Part shown: piece after piece, positions 1 through 8,313 of the stretch
How the letters are laid out: the number at the start of each line of letters is the position of its first letter
How positions within the stretch are numbered: the first letter of the stretch is position 1
Assembly (NCBI GenBank): GCA_017853245.1
Contig: JAFMJY010000011.1
Coordinates: forward strand, 1 to 37,400
DNA from: Burkholderiales bacterium
GTDB lineage: Bacteria; Pseudomonadota; Gammaproteobacteria; Burkholderiales; Usitatibacteraceae
Length of the DNA: 37,400 bases
Direction: 5' to 3'
The notes under the pieces: model-generated
Database searches by the model: none
Seen by the model: the letters and a program-made list of their open reading frames with translations, nothing else
Told to the model about the DNA's origin: nothing
Made by a program: the position numbers and the translations under genes

Positions 1-63
1 AGGCCTCAACGGTAGACTCGAGCGACGCGATTGCGACCGGCTGGCGAGGATAACTGAATCCCC

Positions 64-816
64 ATGCGCCTCCTTCTCACCTTTGGATTGACGCTTCTGC
101 TGGCCGGCTGCGCCAGTGCGCCGCCGGCGCCAGTAGCCATGCCCGGCCGGGACCCCAACCCCACGCCGTTTTCGGCCGCCACCTCGCTCGAGGCGCTCCC
201 GCAGGGTTGGCAGCCCTATCGGCTCGCGCGCTTCAAGAAGGACACGCGCTACCAGCTGGTTCCCTACGGCGGCACGGTGGCCATGCGAGCGACCGCGGAG
301 GCATCGGCCTCGGGCTTGCGATTCGACACCTCCGTGGACCTGCAGGAATTCCCCCTCCTCACGTGGCGCTGGAAAGTGACGGCGCTGATCGACGGGGCGG
401 ACAACACCCTGGCGCACGTCGAGGATTCGCCGGCTCGCGTGGTCGTGATGTTCGAGGGAGGGCGGGACCAGTTGCCCGCTGCGGAGCAGATCAACTACGA
501 CCTGGCGCTGGCCATCGGCGGCAACCGGCTCCCCTACGCAACGCTCATGTACATCTGGGAGAACCAGTTGCCGGTGGGCTCGGTCATCCCGCACCACTTG
601 ACTGGGCGCATCAAGATGATTGTCGCTGGCACGGGTACCGACGGGGTTGGCGCCTGGCGCGAAGAGCGCGTGAACCTGCTGCAGGATTACCGCCGTGCGT
701 TCGGGGAGGATCCCCCGCGCGTGAAGGCGGTGGGCATCATGAGCGACTCCGACAACACGGGGGGCGTCGCCGTCGCCTACTTCGGCGACATCCGCTTCGA
801 GCGCGCCCGGCCGTAG
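64..816 (+). CDS. DUF3047 family lipoprotein
   Basis: A 250-residue protein that I place in the DUF3047 family from its overall pattern (a W-R-W-K-V strand followed by a conserved D-D-x-x-A-R-V-V-V segment and a Y-x-W-E-N strand). The biochemical function of the family is not known. The N terminus is a lipoprotein signal: a short hydrophobic stretch ends in LLAGC, with Cys16 as the expected lipidation site, so the protein is probably anchored in the outer or inner membrane on the periplasmic side. The ATG start is chosen because it gives an intact signal peptide; a purine-rich GAGGA lies about 13 bases upstream, a poor spacing. The gene stops 7 bases from the convergent coaX stop. It may belong to an operon that starts before the window. 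Confidence 0.85.
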   Translation: MRLLLTFGLTLLLAGCASAPPAPVAMPGRDPNPTPFSAATSLEALPQGWQPYRLARFKKDTRYQLVPYGGTVAMRATAEASASGLRFDTSVDLQEFPLLTWRWKVTALIDGADNTLAHVEDSPARVVVMFEGGRDQLPAAEQINYDLALAIGGNRLPYATLMYIWENQLPVGSVIPHHLTGRIKMIVAGTGTDGVGAWREERVNLLQDYRRAFGEDPPRVKAVGIMSDSDNTGGVAVAYFGDIRFERARP

Positions 817-823
817 GGGCAGG

Positions 824-1579
824 TCAGGCGGGCCACGGCAGGCTCTCGCCAATGAGGCCGAGCCCGTCCAGAACCAGATGCGGCCGGCGAGCGAGCGGGT
901 GTGCAATGTGCTCCGCGAGCGCATCCGCCCCGCCACCGCTCAGCACAACGCGAGAGATGGCGAGCCCTTGTTCAGCCAGGTTGCGTGCCATGCGATCGAT
1001 GGCACCGGCCGCCGCCAGGGATGTGCCCGTGGCGATGGCGTCATCGGTGCAAAGGGGAAGGGGCGTCACCTTACCCCCCGCAGGCCGCAGCTTCGCCGTG
1101 CCACCGACCAGCGCCTCTCGCATCAACTGCACTCCGGGTGCGATGACGCCGCCGAGGAAGCGGCCGTCGGCAGCCAGGGCGTCCACCGTGAGCGCGGTGC
1201 CGGCATTGACGACCAATTGGTGAGAGGGCTGCTCTCGGTGGGCGGCCACCAGCGCCACCCAGCGGTCGGCCCCCAGTTGTGACGGGTCCCGGTAGCCGTT
1301 CGTCACGCCCAGTTGTGTTCCGGTGGCGCGAACGCGCTGCAGTGGAATGCCGAGGCGGGCACACGCCTGCATGATGGCGCGCTCGGTCGCCTCCCCGGCG
1401 ACGCAGCAGAACACGGCGCGGGTGCCGGCCGGCATGGCCGGCAGCGCCTCGGCCAGCGACTCAGCCGCACCGGTTTCGGCCGCTCCAGTGGCCTGCCAGT
1501 GCCCCGGGCGCCCGACCGCCCACTTGAGGCGGGTATTGCCAGCGTCGATGGCGAGCCAGGATGGGTGGCTGGCGCTCAT
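824..1579 (-). CDS. coaX: Type III pantothenate kinase CoaX
   Basis: Catalyses ATP-dependent phosphorylation of pantothenate, the first step of coenzyme A synthesis, in the cytoplasm. The 251-residue product has the ASKHA-fold signatures of type III kinases: phosphate loop DAGNT at 12-16, GADRW at 103-107, NAGTALTVD at 125-133 and GGVIAPG at 143-149. The length is normal for the family. The reading frame stays open upstream, but the start at 1579 is supported by homology (the protein begins just before the DAGNT loop) and by a 4-base ATGA overlap with the birA stop, which implies translational coupling. birA-coaX adjacency is common in betaproteobacteria. Type III enzymes are typically not feedback-inhibited by CoA (family knowledge, not visible here). 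Confidence 0.95.
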   Translation of the reverse strand: MSASHPSWLAIDAGNTRLKWAVGRPGHWQATGAAETGAAESLAEALPAMPAGTRAVFCCVAGEATERAIMQACARLGIPLQRVRATGTQLGVTNGYRDPSQLGADRWVALVAAHREQPSHQLVVNAGTALTVDALAADGRFLGGVIAPGVQLMREALVGGTAKLRPAGGKVTPLPLCTDDAIATGTSLAAAGAIDRMARNLAEQGLAISRVVLSGGGADALAEHIAHPLARRPHLVLDGLGLIGESLPWPA

Positions 1580-2565
1580 GCCGTTCGGGCCCTTGCCGGG
1601 CGAAGGGAAACCTCGGCCGACGTGATCCGCCGCGCAGCGCCCCCAAAGCTCACGAGCAACGCGCCGTCCTCGGCGACATCGACCACCGTGGCGATGCGCG
1701 GCGCCTGTTCCCCCTCCTGGATGCTGACGCGCTCGCCCGCGTAGGCATGCCGCGCCCGCCATGCGTCCCGGAAGCCCGCAAAGCCCGCCCGTTCGAAGCG
1801 GCTGCAGGTGTCCTCTACGCTCGCGATCAGGGCCGCGAGCAGCTCGTTGCGTGGCGCAAGCGGGCTCGAGCATTCCGCCAGGTCGATCACCGGCTGGTCA
1901 ATGTGGCGCGTGAGGGATTCCGAGAGGCGGTAGTTGAGGCCGATGCCCACCACGGCCGCCGTGGGGCCCTGCATCTCGCCCGTGGTTTCCACGAGGATGC
2001 CGCCCAGCTTGCGCCAGTGGGCCACGAGGTCGTTGGGCCACTTGAGGCCGACCCCGGCGCAGCCCGCTGCCTCGAGGGCCTGCGCCACGCTCGCGGCGAG
2101 CGCAAGCGGCAGGCCGGCGAGGTGCCCAGGCCCGCGATCGAACCGCCACAGCACGGAAAAGGTCAGGCTGCCACCGATGGACGAGCGCCATGCCCGCCCG
2201 CGCCGACCCCGGCCGGCGCTCTGCCACTCGGCGGCGATCGCTGTTCCGCTTGCGGCACCCGTTGCGGCAAGCGCCGCCAGCTGGGTGCTGGTCGAGTCGG
2301 TCTCCTCGAGCACGGCCACGCGTGATCGGCAGCCGGTGGCTGCGAGCCGGGCGTTGACGCGACGCGCGTCGAGAAAGTCGACGGGGTGCGGCAGGCGGTA
2401 GCCCCGGCCCGGGACGCTGTGGATCTCGATGCCGGACTGGCGCGCGCCCTGCAGCGCGTCGCACACGGCGGCGCGAGAGCGGCCGAGCTCTCGGGCGATG
2501 GCGGTTCCCGAGTGGAAGCGGCCGTCGGCAAGGAGGCGCAGGGCGCGCAGCGCCGTGGGCCCCAC
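1576..2565 (-). CDS. birA: Bifunctional biotin--protein ligase / biotin operon repressor
   Basis: Activates biotin to biotinyl-AMP and attaches it to the biotin carboxyl carrier protein of acetyl-CoA carboxylase. At 329 residues it carries both the N-terminal winged helix-turn-helix (about 1-60, with the GRSRAAV recognition segment) and the ligase domain, so it can also act as a biotin-responsive repressor. Ligase signatures are the biotinyl-AMP loop around QSAGRGRRGR (115-124), KWPNDL (175-180), KLGGILVET (186-194) and GIGLN (207-211). The start is GTG at 2565, placed directly after the stop of the upstream HAD gene with no spacer. It overlaps coaX by 4 bases. Confidence 0.95.
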   Translation of the reverse strand: MGPTALRALRLLADGRFHSGTAIARELGRSRAAVCDALQGARQSGIEIHSVPGRGYRLPHPVDFLDARRVNARLAATGCRSRVAVLEETDSTSTQLAALAATGAASGTAIAAEWQSAGRGRRGRAWRSSIGGSLTFSVLWRFDRGPGHLAGLPLALAASVAQALEAAGCAGVGLKWPNDLVAHWRKLGGILVETTGEMQGPTAAVVGIGLNYRLSESLTRHIDQPVIDLAECSSPLAPRNELLAALIASVEDTCSRFERAGFAGFRDAWRARHAYAGERVSIQEGEQAPRIATVVDVAEDGALLVSFGGAARRITSAEVSLRPARARTA

Positions 2566-3438
2566 CTAGCCGCCCCGGTGTTCGGCGCGGCAGGCGTGCG
2601 CCTCGCGCCGATAGGCGATGTCGGCGATGATCGCGTCGAGCAGCAGCTCGACCCGCCTCGAGAGGCGGCTGCCGCGCCGATAGTCGGCCGGCGCGATGAA
2701 GTCGACGCGCCCCGCCTCGAGCAGCTTGATGCAGGTGGACTTGTCGCGGTCCTCGCCGTCGGGGTAGACGGCCACCGTGTGGCCGCCGTTCTTCTTGGTG
2801 AGCGCCATGGAGGGCACGTCCGTCATCCCGTCGCCCACGTAGATCATGTTCGAGAAGGGAATCGGCCGCTCGCCCTCGGGCATGTGCTCGTTGATCGACT
2901 CGGTGACCGACTCCTTGCCCTTGTTGATGCGAAACAGGAACTGAGTCTTGAGCGTGTCCGTCACCAGCAGCTTGGGAAAGGTCGCGACCCCATGGTGGTT
3001 GAAGTGGTACTCGGAGGCGTAGATGCGGCGAAACCAGCGACGGATCGCGGCGCCCTCGAGGATCTCGCGCTGGCCGGCGGAAATGACGTAGTGCGCGAGC
3101 TTCACCTTGCCGGCGCTGCGCTTGCGCGCGTAGCCATTCAGACGCGGAAACCATGTCGACACGCCGGGAAAGTATTCGATCGCGCGGGCCATGCGGGCGA
3201 AATCCTCCCGCTTCACGGCAATGCGCTGGCGCTCGAGCGACTCGAGGATGTGGCGCATGTAGACGAGCATCGGGTCCGATTGCGTTGCCTGGGCCTCGTC
3301 GTTCACGCGCTTCCAGAACTCGCGCGGCGGCACGCCCAGTCGGGGCAGCACCGTGTACTCCTGCATCGGCTGCGGAGAGAGCGTGCCGTCGAAGTCGTAG
3401 ACGATCGCGATCGTGTTCTGGAAAAAGGCGCCGCTCAC
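2566..3438 (-). CDS. HAD-superfamily phosphatase
   Basis: A 290-residue haloacid-dehalogenase-fold hydrolase. Motif I DFDGTL (15-20) supplies the nucleophilic Asp15 and acid/base Asp17; motif II is VISAG (118-122); motif III is probably the Lys in the INKGKES segment near 173; motif IV is GDGMTDVPS (202-210). A roughly 90-residue insertion between motifs I and II suggests a C1-type helical cap. The substrate cannot be read from the sequence; phosphoserine-phosphatase-like and other small-molecule phosphatases share this layout. The GTG start overlaps the stop of the FAD-dependent dehydrogenase by 4 bases (GTGA), and its stop abuts the birA start, so it is co-translated with both neighbours. 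Confidence 0.85.
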   Translation of the reverse strand: MSGAFFQNTIAIVYDFDGTLSPQPMQEYTVLPRLGVPPREFWKRVNDEAQATQSDPMLVYMRHILESLERQRIAVKREDFARMARAIEYFPGVSTWFPRLNGYARKRSAGKVKLAHYVISAGQREILEGAAIRRWFRRIYASEYHFNHHGVATFPKLLVTDTLKTQFLFRINKGKESVTESINEHMPEGERPIPFSNMIYVGDGMTDVPSMALTKKNGGHTVAVYPDGEDRDKSTCIKLLEAGRVDFIAPADYRRGSRLSRRVELLLDAIIADIAYRREAHACRAEHRGG

Positions 3439-4862
3439 GGCTGCAGCACCTTCCCGGGATTCATGACGCCCTGCGGGTCGAGCGCCCGCTTGACCGCCTT
3501 CATGAGCTCGAGCTCGAGCGCACCCTTGTGGCGCACGAGGGTGTCCCGCTTGAGCACGCCGATGCCATGCTCGGCGCTGATGGAGCCCCCCAGCCGGCTC
3601 ACTTGCTCGTAGGCCACGCGGTTGACTTCAGTCGACCACGCCTTCACGTCGGCGATGCCCGCCGGCGGAAAGGCGTTCCAATGGATGTTGCCGTCGCCCA
3701 GGTGGCCGAAGGCGACGATGCGGATGCCGGGGAACGCTGCCTCGAGGGCACGGCCGCCTTCCTCGATCAGTTGCGCCGTCCGGCTCACGGGCACGGAGAC
3801 ATCGTGCTTCACCGAATAGCCCTCGACGCGCTGCGCCTCGGGGGTGTTCTCGCGCAGGCCCCAGAGCGCCTCTCGCTGCGCTTCGCTTGCGGCCACCGCC
3901 GCGTCCGCCACGAGGCCTTGCTCGGCGGCCTCGCCGAGCGCCTCCGTCAGCCTGTCGCGCAGGGGCTCTTCCGCGCCGCTGTCGAAGAGCTCTACCAGGG
4001 CGTACCACCGGTGGGGCTCGGCGAAAGGGTCCGTCGAGCCCGGGATGTGCCGCACCACCAGGTCGATGCAGGCGCGGCCGATGATCTCGAATCCCGTCAG
4101 GCGTTCGCCGCAGGTGGCCCGCAGGTGCCCCAGCAGCTTCACCGCTTGGGTGGGCGAGGCAATGGCGGCGAGCGCGGTGCACACGGCCGCGGGCCTGGGA
4201 TGGAGCTTTAGCACCGCGGCAGTGACGATCCCAAGGGTACCCTCGGCCCCGATGAAGAGCTGCTTCAGGTCGTAGCCGGTGTTGTCCTTGCGAAGGCCCC
4301 GCAACCCGTCCCAGACGCGCCCGTCGGGCAGGACGACCTCCAGGCCCAGCACCTGCTCGCGCGTGTTGCCGTAGCGCAGCACCTGGGTGCCGCCGGCATT
4401 CGTGGAAATGTTGCCGCCGATTTCGCAACTGCCCTCGGCGGCCAGGGACAGGGGGAAGAATTTCCCGTGCTCGAGGGCGACGGCCTGCAGCTGCGCGAGG
4501 ATGCAGCCGGCCTCGACGGTGATGGTGTCGTTCTCGAGGTCGACCGCGCGAACTCGGCTCATGCGGGACAGGTTCACGACGACTTGCGTGCCGCTCGTGT
4601 CGGGGACGGAGGCGCCGCAAAGGCTCGTGTTGCCGCCCTGGGGAACGATGCCCACGCCCGCTTGGGCGAGCGCGGTGACGACGCGCGCGACTTCGTCAGT
4701 CGAGCCGGGCTTCACCACCGCGGCGGCCCGACCGCGGTACTGGCCCCGCCAATCGGAGACGAAGGGCTCCTGGTCGGCTTCGTCGACGATCACATGGCGC
4801 TCGCCGACAGCCGCACGAAGCGTGTCGAGCAGCCCGGCAGGAAGCAAGTCGTGCGCGCCCAC
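3435..4862 (-). CDS. FAD-linked 2-hydroxyacid dehydrogenase (GlcD/D-2-hydroxyglutarate dehydrogenase type)
   Basis: A 475-residue flavoprotein of the VAO/GlcD family, which oxidises D-2-hydroxyacids such as D-lactate, glycolate or D-2-hydroxyglutarate. The FAD-binding domain shows PQGGNTSL (74-81), GGNISTNAGG (149-158) and GAEGTLGIVT (205-214). The C-terminal substrate domain has the metal/flavin-linked HLGDGNIH near residue 390 and the EHGIG signature near 432. Length and motif order match D-2-hydroxyglutarate or D-lactate dehydrogenases; I cannot separate these two. There is no cysteine-rich Fe-S domain, so it is not the fused GlcDF type. The start is GTG at 4862, 11 bases after the rfaE2 stop. 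Confidence 0.9.
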   Translation of the reverse strand: MGAHDLLPAGLLDTLRAAVGERHVIVDEADQEPFVSDWRGQYRGRAAAVVKPGSTDEVARVVTALAQAGVGIVPQGGNTSLCGASVPDTSGTQVVVNLSRMSRVRAVDLENDTITVEAGCILAQLQAVALEHGKFFPLSLAAEGSCEIGGNISTNAGGTQVLRYGNTREQVLGLEVVLPDGRVWDGLRGLRKDNTGYDLKQLFIGAEGTLGIVTAAVLKLHPRPAAVCTALAAIASPTQAVKLLGHLRATCGERLTGFEIIGRACIDLVVRHIPGSTDPFAEPHRWYALVELFDSGAEEPLRDRLTEALGEAAEQGLVADAAVAASEAQREALWGLRENTPEAQRVEGYSVKHDVSVPVSRTAQLIEEGGRALEAAFPGIRIVAFGHLGDGNIHWNAFPPAGIADVKAWSTEVNRVAYEQVSRLGGSISAEHGIGVLKRDTLVRHKGALELELMKAVKRALDPQGVMNPGKVLQP

Positions 4863-4873
4863 GGGCAGGCCCG

Positions 4874-5362
4874 TCAGCCCCGGATGCGCGCGAGCAGCGC
4901 GGTGGTCGAGCGCTGGTGCCGGAAGGCGATGGCGTGCACCGTGCCGCCCCAGCCGCGCACGTCCTCAGCCCCGACGATGCGGTCGAGCGCCCAGTCGCCG
5001 CCCTTCACCAACCGATCGGGCCGGCATTCGCGGATGCGAGCGATGGGCGTGTCCTCGTCGAACCAGGTCACGAGGGAGACGCTTTCCAGTGCGGCGATGA
5101 CCGCCATGCGGTCGGCTAGCGCATTGACCGGGCGATCCTCGCCCTTGCCCAGGCGCCGCACGGACCCATCGGAGTTGAGCGCCACCACCAGCGAGGCGCC
5201 GAGCGCCCGCGCTTCGGCAAGGTAAGTGACATGGCCGCGATGGACGATGTCGAACACGCCGTTGGTGAACACCAGGGGGCGGGCGAGCGCCGCCGCGCGC
5301 CGCACGAACTCCTCGGGCTCGCACAGCTTGGACTCGAAGCCGACGCCGCCCCGGTCGGCCAT
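4874..5362 (-). CDS. rfaE2: D-glycero-beta-D-manno-heptose 1-phosphate adenylyltransferase
   Basis: A 162-residue nucleotidyltransferase that makes ADP-heptose for the lipopolysaccharide inner core. The cytidylyltransferase-fold signature TNGVFDIVHRGHVTYL (33-48, containing the HxGH ATP motif), the VALNSDGSVRRLGKG segment and RPDRLVKGGDW are characteristic of the C-terminal half of E. coli HldE. It is a stand-alone adenylyltransferase without the kinase half, the HldA/HldC arrangement typical of betaproteobacteria, so a separate HldA kinase should be encoded elsewhere. The ATG start is 1 base after the stop of the upstream diiron-protein gene. Confidence 0.93.
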   Translation of the reverse strand: MADRGGVGFESKLCEPEEFVRRAAALARPLVFTNGVFDIVHRGHVTYLAEARALGASLVVALNSDGSVRRLGKGEDRPVNALADRMAVIAALESVSLVTWFDEDTPIARIRECRPDRLVKGGDWALDRIVGAEDVRGWGGTVHAIAFRHQRSTTALLARIRG

Positions 5363-5363
5363 G

Positions 5364-6215
5364 TCAGGCTGCGGCGGGGTTGGGGTGCAGCGAGGCCAGG
5401 AGATCCTTGCGGTAGCGGTTCAGCGAGGCGGCGTTTTCGATGGTGCGGTCGAAGAGCGTAGAGAGCTTTGCCAGCACGGTCTGGACCACCTTTGCCTCCG
5501 CCGCCTTGTCGAAGCGGATCTGGTGGTCGAGCCAGCGCTCGAGCCACGCCGGGTCCGGCAGCTTCGACTGCACGGTGTCCAGCGGGTAGAGCGCCTTGTT
5601 CACGTGCAGGTTGGTGGGATGCAGGGGTTTGGCCGTGCGGGCCGCCGAGGCCATCAGGACGCCGATCTTGGCGAACGCGACCCTGGCTTCGTCTCCGGCC
5701 CGCGCGATGGCGCGGCGCATGTACTGGAAGTAGGCGCCGGCGTGACGGGCCTCGTCCCCGGAGAGCGTCTCGTAGATGCGCTTGATCACCGGCTCGGTGT
5801 GCCAGTCGGCGGCGCGTCGGTACCACTGGGTCAGCCGAATCTCGCCGCAGAAATGCAGCATCAGCGTCTCGAGGGCAGGTGCGGGGTCAAACGGGAAGCG
5901 CACCGCGTGGAGCTCTTCGTCCGTGGGCGCGAGATCCGGCCGGAAGCGGCGCAGGTACTCCATCAGGACCAGTGCGTGCTTCTGCTCCTCGTAGAACCAG
6001 ATGGACATGAAGGCGGAGAAGTCGCTGTCGTGCTGGTTGTCACGCAGGAACATCTCGGTGGCCGGCAGGGCCGACCACTCGGTGATGGCGTTCATCTTGA
6101 TGGTCGCGGCCTGCTCGTCGGAGAGCTTCGAGGAGTCGAAGCCGGACCATGGAATGTCTCGGGCCATGTCCCAGCGCACCTTCTCGAACGACGCGAAGAG
6201 ATCGGAATAGAGCAT
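5364..6215 (-). CDS. Ferritin-like diiron protein related to acyl-ACP desaturases
   Basis: A 283-residue, all-helical protein with two E-x-x-H type iron-binding motifs, EEQKH (76-80) and DEARH (154-158), plus candidate bridging glutamates E46 and E125. This E, ExxH, E, ExxH spacing is that of the ferritin-like/acyl-ACP-desaturase group, so a di-iron oxidase, desaturase or hydroxylase is likely. The frame is open to 6356, but I start it at the ATG at 6215: the 47 residues upstream are arginine-rich, unlike the family, and would run into the divergent gene at 6293. The gene leads a tight run into rfaE2. It faces a lipid-modifying operon, so a role on fatty acyl chains is an inference worth testing. 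Confidence 0.8.
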   Translation of the reverse strand: MLYSDLFASFEKVRWDMARDIPWSGFDSSKLSDEQAATIKMNAITEWSALPATEMFLRDNQHDSDFSAFMSIWFYEEQKHALVLMEYLRRFRPDLAPTDEELHAVRFPFDPAPALETLMLHFCGEIRLTQWYRRAADWHTEPVIKRIYETLSGDEARHAGAYFQYMRRAIARAGDEARVAFAKIGVLMASAARTAKPLHPTNLHVNKALYPLDTVQSKLPDPAWLERWLDHQIRFDKAAEAKVVQTVLAKLSTLFDRTIENAASLNRYRKDLLASLHPNPAAA

Positions 6216-6249
6216 GAATTCGGCCTCGCAGCGGGGGGCTAGAATAGCA

Positions 6250-6263
6250 AACAGCCGCCTGTT
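6250..6263. promoter_or_regulatory. 14-bp palindrome in a divergent promoter region
   Basis: The 77-base space between the divergent starts at 6215 and 6293 contains the perfect dyad AACAG-CCGC-CTGTT. A TAGAAT hexamer at 6240-6245 resembles a -10 box but has no good -35 box 16-18 bases upstream. The dyad is placed where a dimeric regulator could control the flavoprotein operon, the diiron gene, or both. No regulator is encoded nearby. The part GCCGC-CTGTT-GCGGC could also form a small hairpin in the leader RNA. Confidence 0.35.
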
Positions 6264-6292
6264 GCGGCGCACTCTTCCGAAGCCCCCGGACC

Positions 6293-7555
6293 ATGTCGAG
6301 AATCGCCGTCGTCGGAGCAGGGATTTCCGGCCTCGGGGCCGCGTGGCTGCTGGCACGGGCCCACGACGTCACGCTCTTCGAGGCCGGCACCTGGCTTGGG
6401 GGGCACGCCAACACGGTCGATGCCACCGTCGACGGCCTCACCCACCCCGTCGACACGGGCTTCCTCGTCTACAACGAGCGGACCTACCCGCACCTGATGG
6501 GCCTCTTCGCCGCGCTGGGCGTGGAAACGGCGCCGTCGGACATGTCCTTCTCGGTGCGCATCGGCGAGGGCGACCTCGAGTGGGCGGGAACCAACCTCGC
6601 CAGTGTGTTTGCCCAGCCCTCCAACCTGTTGCGGCCGCGCTTCCTGCGCATGCTGGCGGACCTGCTGCGCTTCAATCGCGAAGCCACCGCGATCGCCGAG
6701 GGTGGTGGCATGCCACCGGGCACGCTGGGCGAGTTTCTCGACGCCCGCGGGTTCGGCCCGGAGGTTCGGGAGCTCTACCTCATCCCGATGGCAGCGTGCA
6801 TCTGGTCCACGCCCGCCACCCAGATCAATCGCTTTCCGCTCGCGACGTTCCTGCGCTTCTGTGCCAACCATGGCCTGCTGGCGGTATCCAACCGCCCGCA
6901 GTGGCGAACCGTGAAAGACGGCTCGCGCGAGTACGTTCGCCGGATGCAGCCCGGGCTCGGCCGGGTGCGCCTGGCCACGCCGGTGACACGCGTGCGCCGC
7001 AGCGCCGACGCCGTGACGATCTCCACGGCGGCCGGAAACGAAACCTATGACCACGTGGTGCTGGCGACCCATGCCGACCAATCGGCCGCGCTGCTGGCCG
7101 ATGCGAGTGAGGCGGAGCGAGCAGCGCTCGCCGCCATCCCGAGCCAAGCCAACCTCGCTGTCCTGCACACCGACGAGCGCTTTCTTCCGCGGCGTCGGCG
7201 CGCCTGGGCCAGCTGGAATTTCCACGCGCCCACTTCGTCGCTTTCCGGGGCGCCGGTCTCGCTCACTTATCTCCTCAATCGGCTGCAGCCCCTGCCTTTC
7301 CGGCGCCCGGTGATGGTGACGCTAAACCCGCCGGAAGCGCCGCGCGCCGAGCGCGTGCTGGGGTCGTGGACGTACCACCACCCGGTGTTCAACGAAGCAT
7401 CGGATGCAGCCAAGTCGGCGATCGACGGGCTGCAGGGCCAGTCGCGCACCTGGTACTGCGGGGCGTGGACGCGATACGGCTTCCACGAGGACGGCCTGCT
7501 TTCGGCGGTGAATGTCGCTCGCCGGCTGGGCATGTCCCCGCCCTGGCAGGCATGA
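6293..7555 (+). CDS. FAD-dependent amine-oxidase-like oxidoreductase
   Basis: A 420-residue flavoprotein of the NAD(P)/FAD amine-oxidase superfamily. It begins at residue 4 with the dinucleotide-binding strand and GAGISGLG (8-15), followed by E-A-G-x-W-L-G-G-H (35-43), and ends with a FAD-contacting YCGAWTRYGFHEDG segment near residue 395. Homologues sit at the head of DUF1365/CFA-synthase operons across proteobacteria and are sometimes called cyclopropane-fatty-acid-associated FAD proteins; the reaction is not firmly known. This is the first gene of the eight-gene operon. Its stop overlaps the next start by 4 bases (ATGA at 7552-7555). It may desaturate or oxidise a modified acyl chain, which is inference. 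Confidence 0.88.
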   Translation: MSRIAVVGAGISGLGAAWLLARAHDVTLFEAGTWLGGHANTVDATVDGLTHPVDTGFLVYNERTYPHLMGLFAALGVETAPSDMSFSVRIGEGDLEWAGTNLASVFAQPSNLLRPRFLRMLADLLRFNREATAIAEGGGMPPGTLGEFLDARGFGPEVRELYLIPMAACIWSTPATQINRFPLATFLRFCANHGLLAVSNRPQWRTVKDGSREYVRRMQPGLGRVRLATPVTRVRRSADAVTISTAAGNETYDHVVLATHADQSAALLADASEAERAALAAIPSQANLAVLHTDERFLPRRRRAWASWNFHAPTSSLSGAPVSLTYLLNRLQPLPFRRPVMVTLNPPEAPRAERVLGSWTYHHPVFNEASDAAKSAIDGLQGQSRTWYCGAWTRYGFHEDGLLSAVNVARRLGMSPPWQA

Positions 7556-8313
7556 GCGCCGCGCAGATCCTCTTTGGCCGGGTTTTCCATTGCCGCCGCC
7601 GGCCGGTTCGGCACGCCTTCGCCTATCCCGTCTTCTTCATGCGGGTGCCGCTCTCGGCGTGGGCATCCGCCTCGCTCGGCATCTTCTCGATCGATCGCCC
7701 CAACCTGTTGTCGCTCCGGTCCCGCGACCACGGGCCCCGCGATGGCTCGCCCCTCGAGCCCTGGGTGCGACGGCATCTCGAGCGCGTGGGCATCCAGGGG
7801 GCCGATGGCGAGATCGTGCTGCAGGCCTTTCCGCGCGTGCTGGGCTACGTTTTCAACCCGATCGCCATTTTTTATTGCCACGACCGGGCCGGCCGGCTGC
7901 GCGCCGTGCTGTGCGAGGTGGCCAACACCTTTGGGGAGCGCCACAACTACGCTCTCGCCCATGCCGATGGCCGCCCGATCGGGCCGCGCGATTGGCTGCA
8001 GTCGGAGAAAGTCTTCCACGTCTCGCCGTTTTGCGAGGTTCGGGGGCATTACCGCTTCCGCTTTTCAGGCGACGGGGAGCAAGAGTTCGTCCACATCGAC
8101 TACTACGACGCCGAGGGCAAGTTGCTGGTGACGGCCATGGACGGGCGCGGCGAGCCGATCAGCCCCGGCGCCCTGTGGCGCGCGCTGCTGGCGCAGCCCT
8201 TCCTCACGCTGGGCGTGATTGTGCGCATCCACCGGCAAGCGCTCGGGCTGTGGGTCAAGCGCGTGCCGTTCTTCCGCAAGCCCGAGCCACCCGTGGCGGA
8301 GACCACACGATGA
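7552..8313 (+). CDS. DUF1365 family protein
   Basis: A 253-residue protein that matches DUF1365 from the start (F-x-C-R-R-R-P-V-x-H-x-F-x-Y-P-V-F near 9-25) through the Y-V-F-N-P-I-A-I-F-Y-C-H segment near 105 and the conserved E-V-x-N-T-F-G-E-x-H-N-Y region near 125-137. The family is of unknown biochemical function but is almost always found beside a CFA-synthase-like methyltransferase. The frame is open well upstream, into the preceding gene. I chose the ATG at 7552 because it overlaps the upstream stop (ATGA) and gives the usual family N terminus. The downstream gene also overlaps by ATGA. Confidence 0.9.
   Translation: MSAAQILFGRVFHCRRRPVRHAFAYPVFFMRVPLSAWASASLGIFSIDRPNLLSLRSRDHGPRDGSPLEPWVRRHLERVGIQGADGEIVLQAFPRVLGYVFNPIAIFYCHDRAGRLRAVLCEVANTFGERHNYALAHADGRPIGPRDWLQSEKVFHVSPFCEVRGHYRFRFSGDGEQEFVHIDYYDAEGKLLVTAMDGRGEPISPGALWRALLAQPFLTLGVIVRIHRQALGLWVKRVPFFRKPEPPVAETTR

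Noticed and set aside
1-53. Sixteen codons open to a TAA at 51-53, possibly the end of a gene starting before the window.
   Set aside because: The stretch is too short to recognise, and its codon third positions are not clearly more G+C-rich than the other frames.
2386-3612. Long open frames antisense to birA and the HAD gene, and similar long shadows elsewhere (for example 25475-27568 and 28121-30019).
   Set aside because: They are low-complexity, Arg/Ala/Gly/His-rich translations opposite well-identified genes, as expected from high G+C third positions.
5364-6356. Diiron protein starting at 6356.
   Set aside because: The extra 47 residues are arginine-rich, unlike the family, and would overlap the divergent flavoprotein start at 6293.
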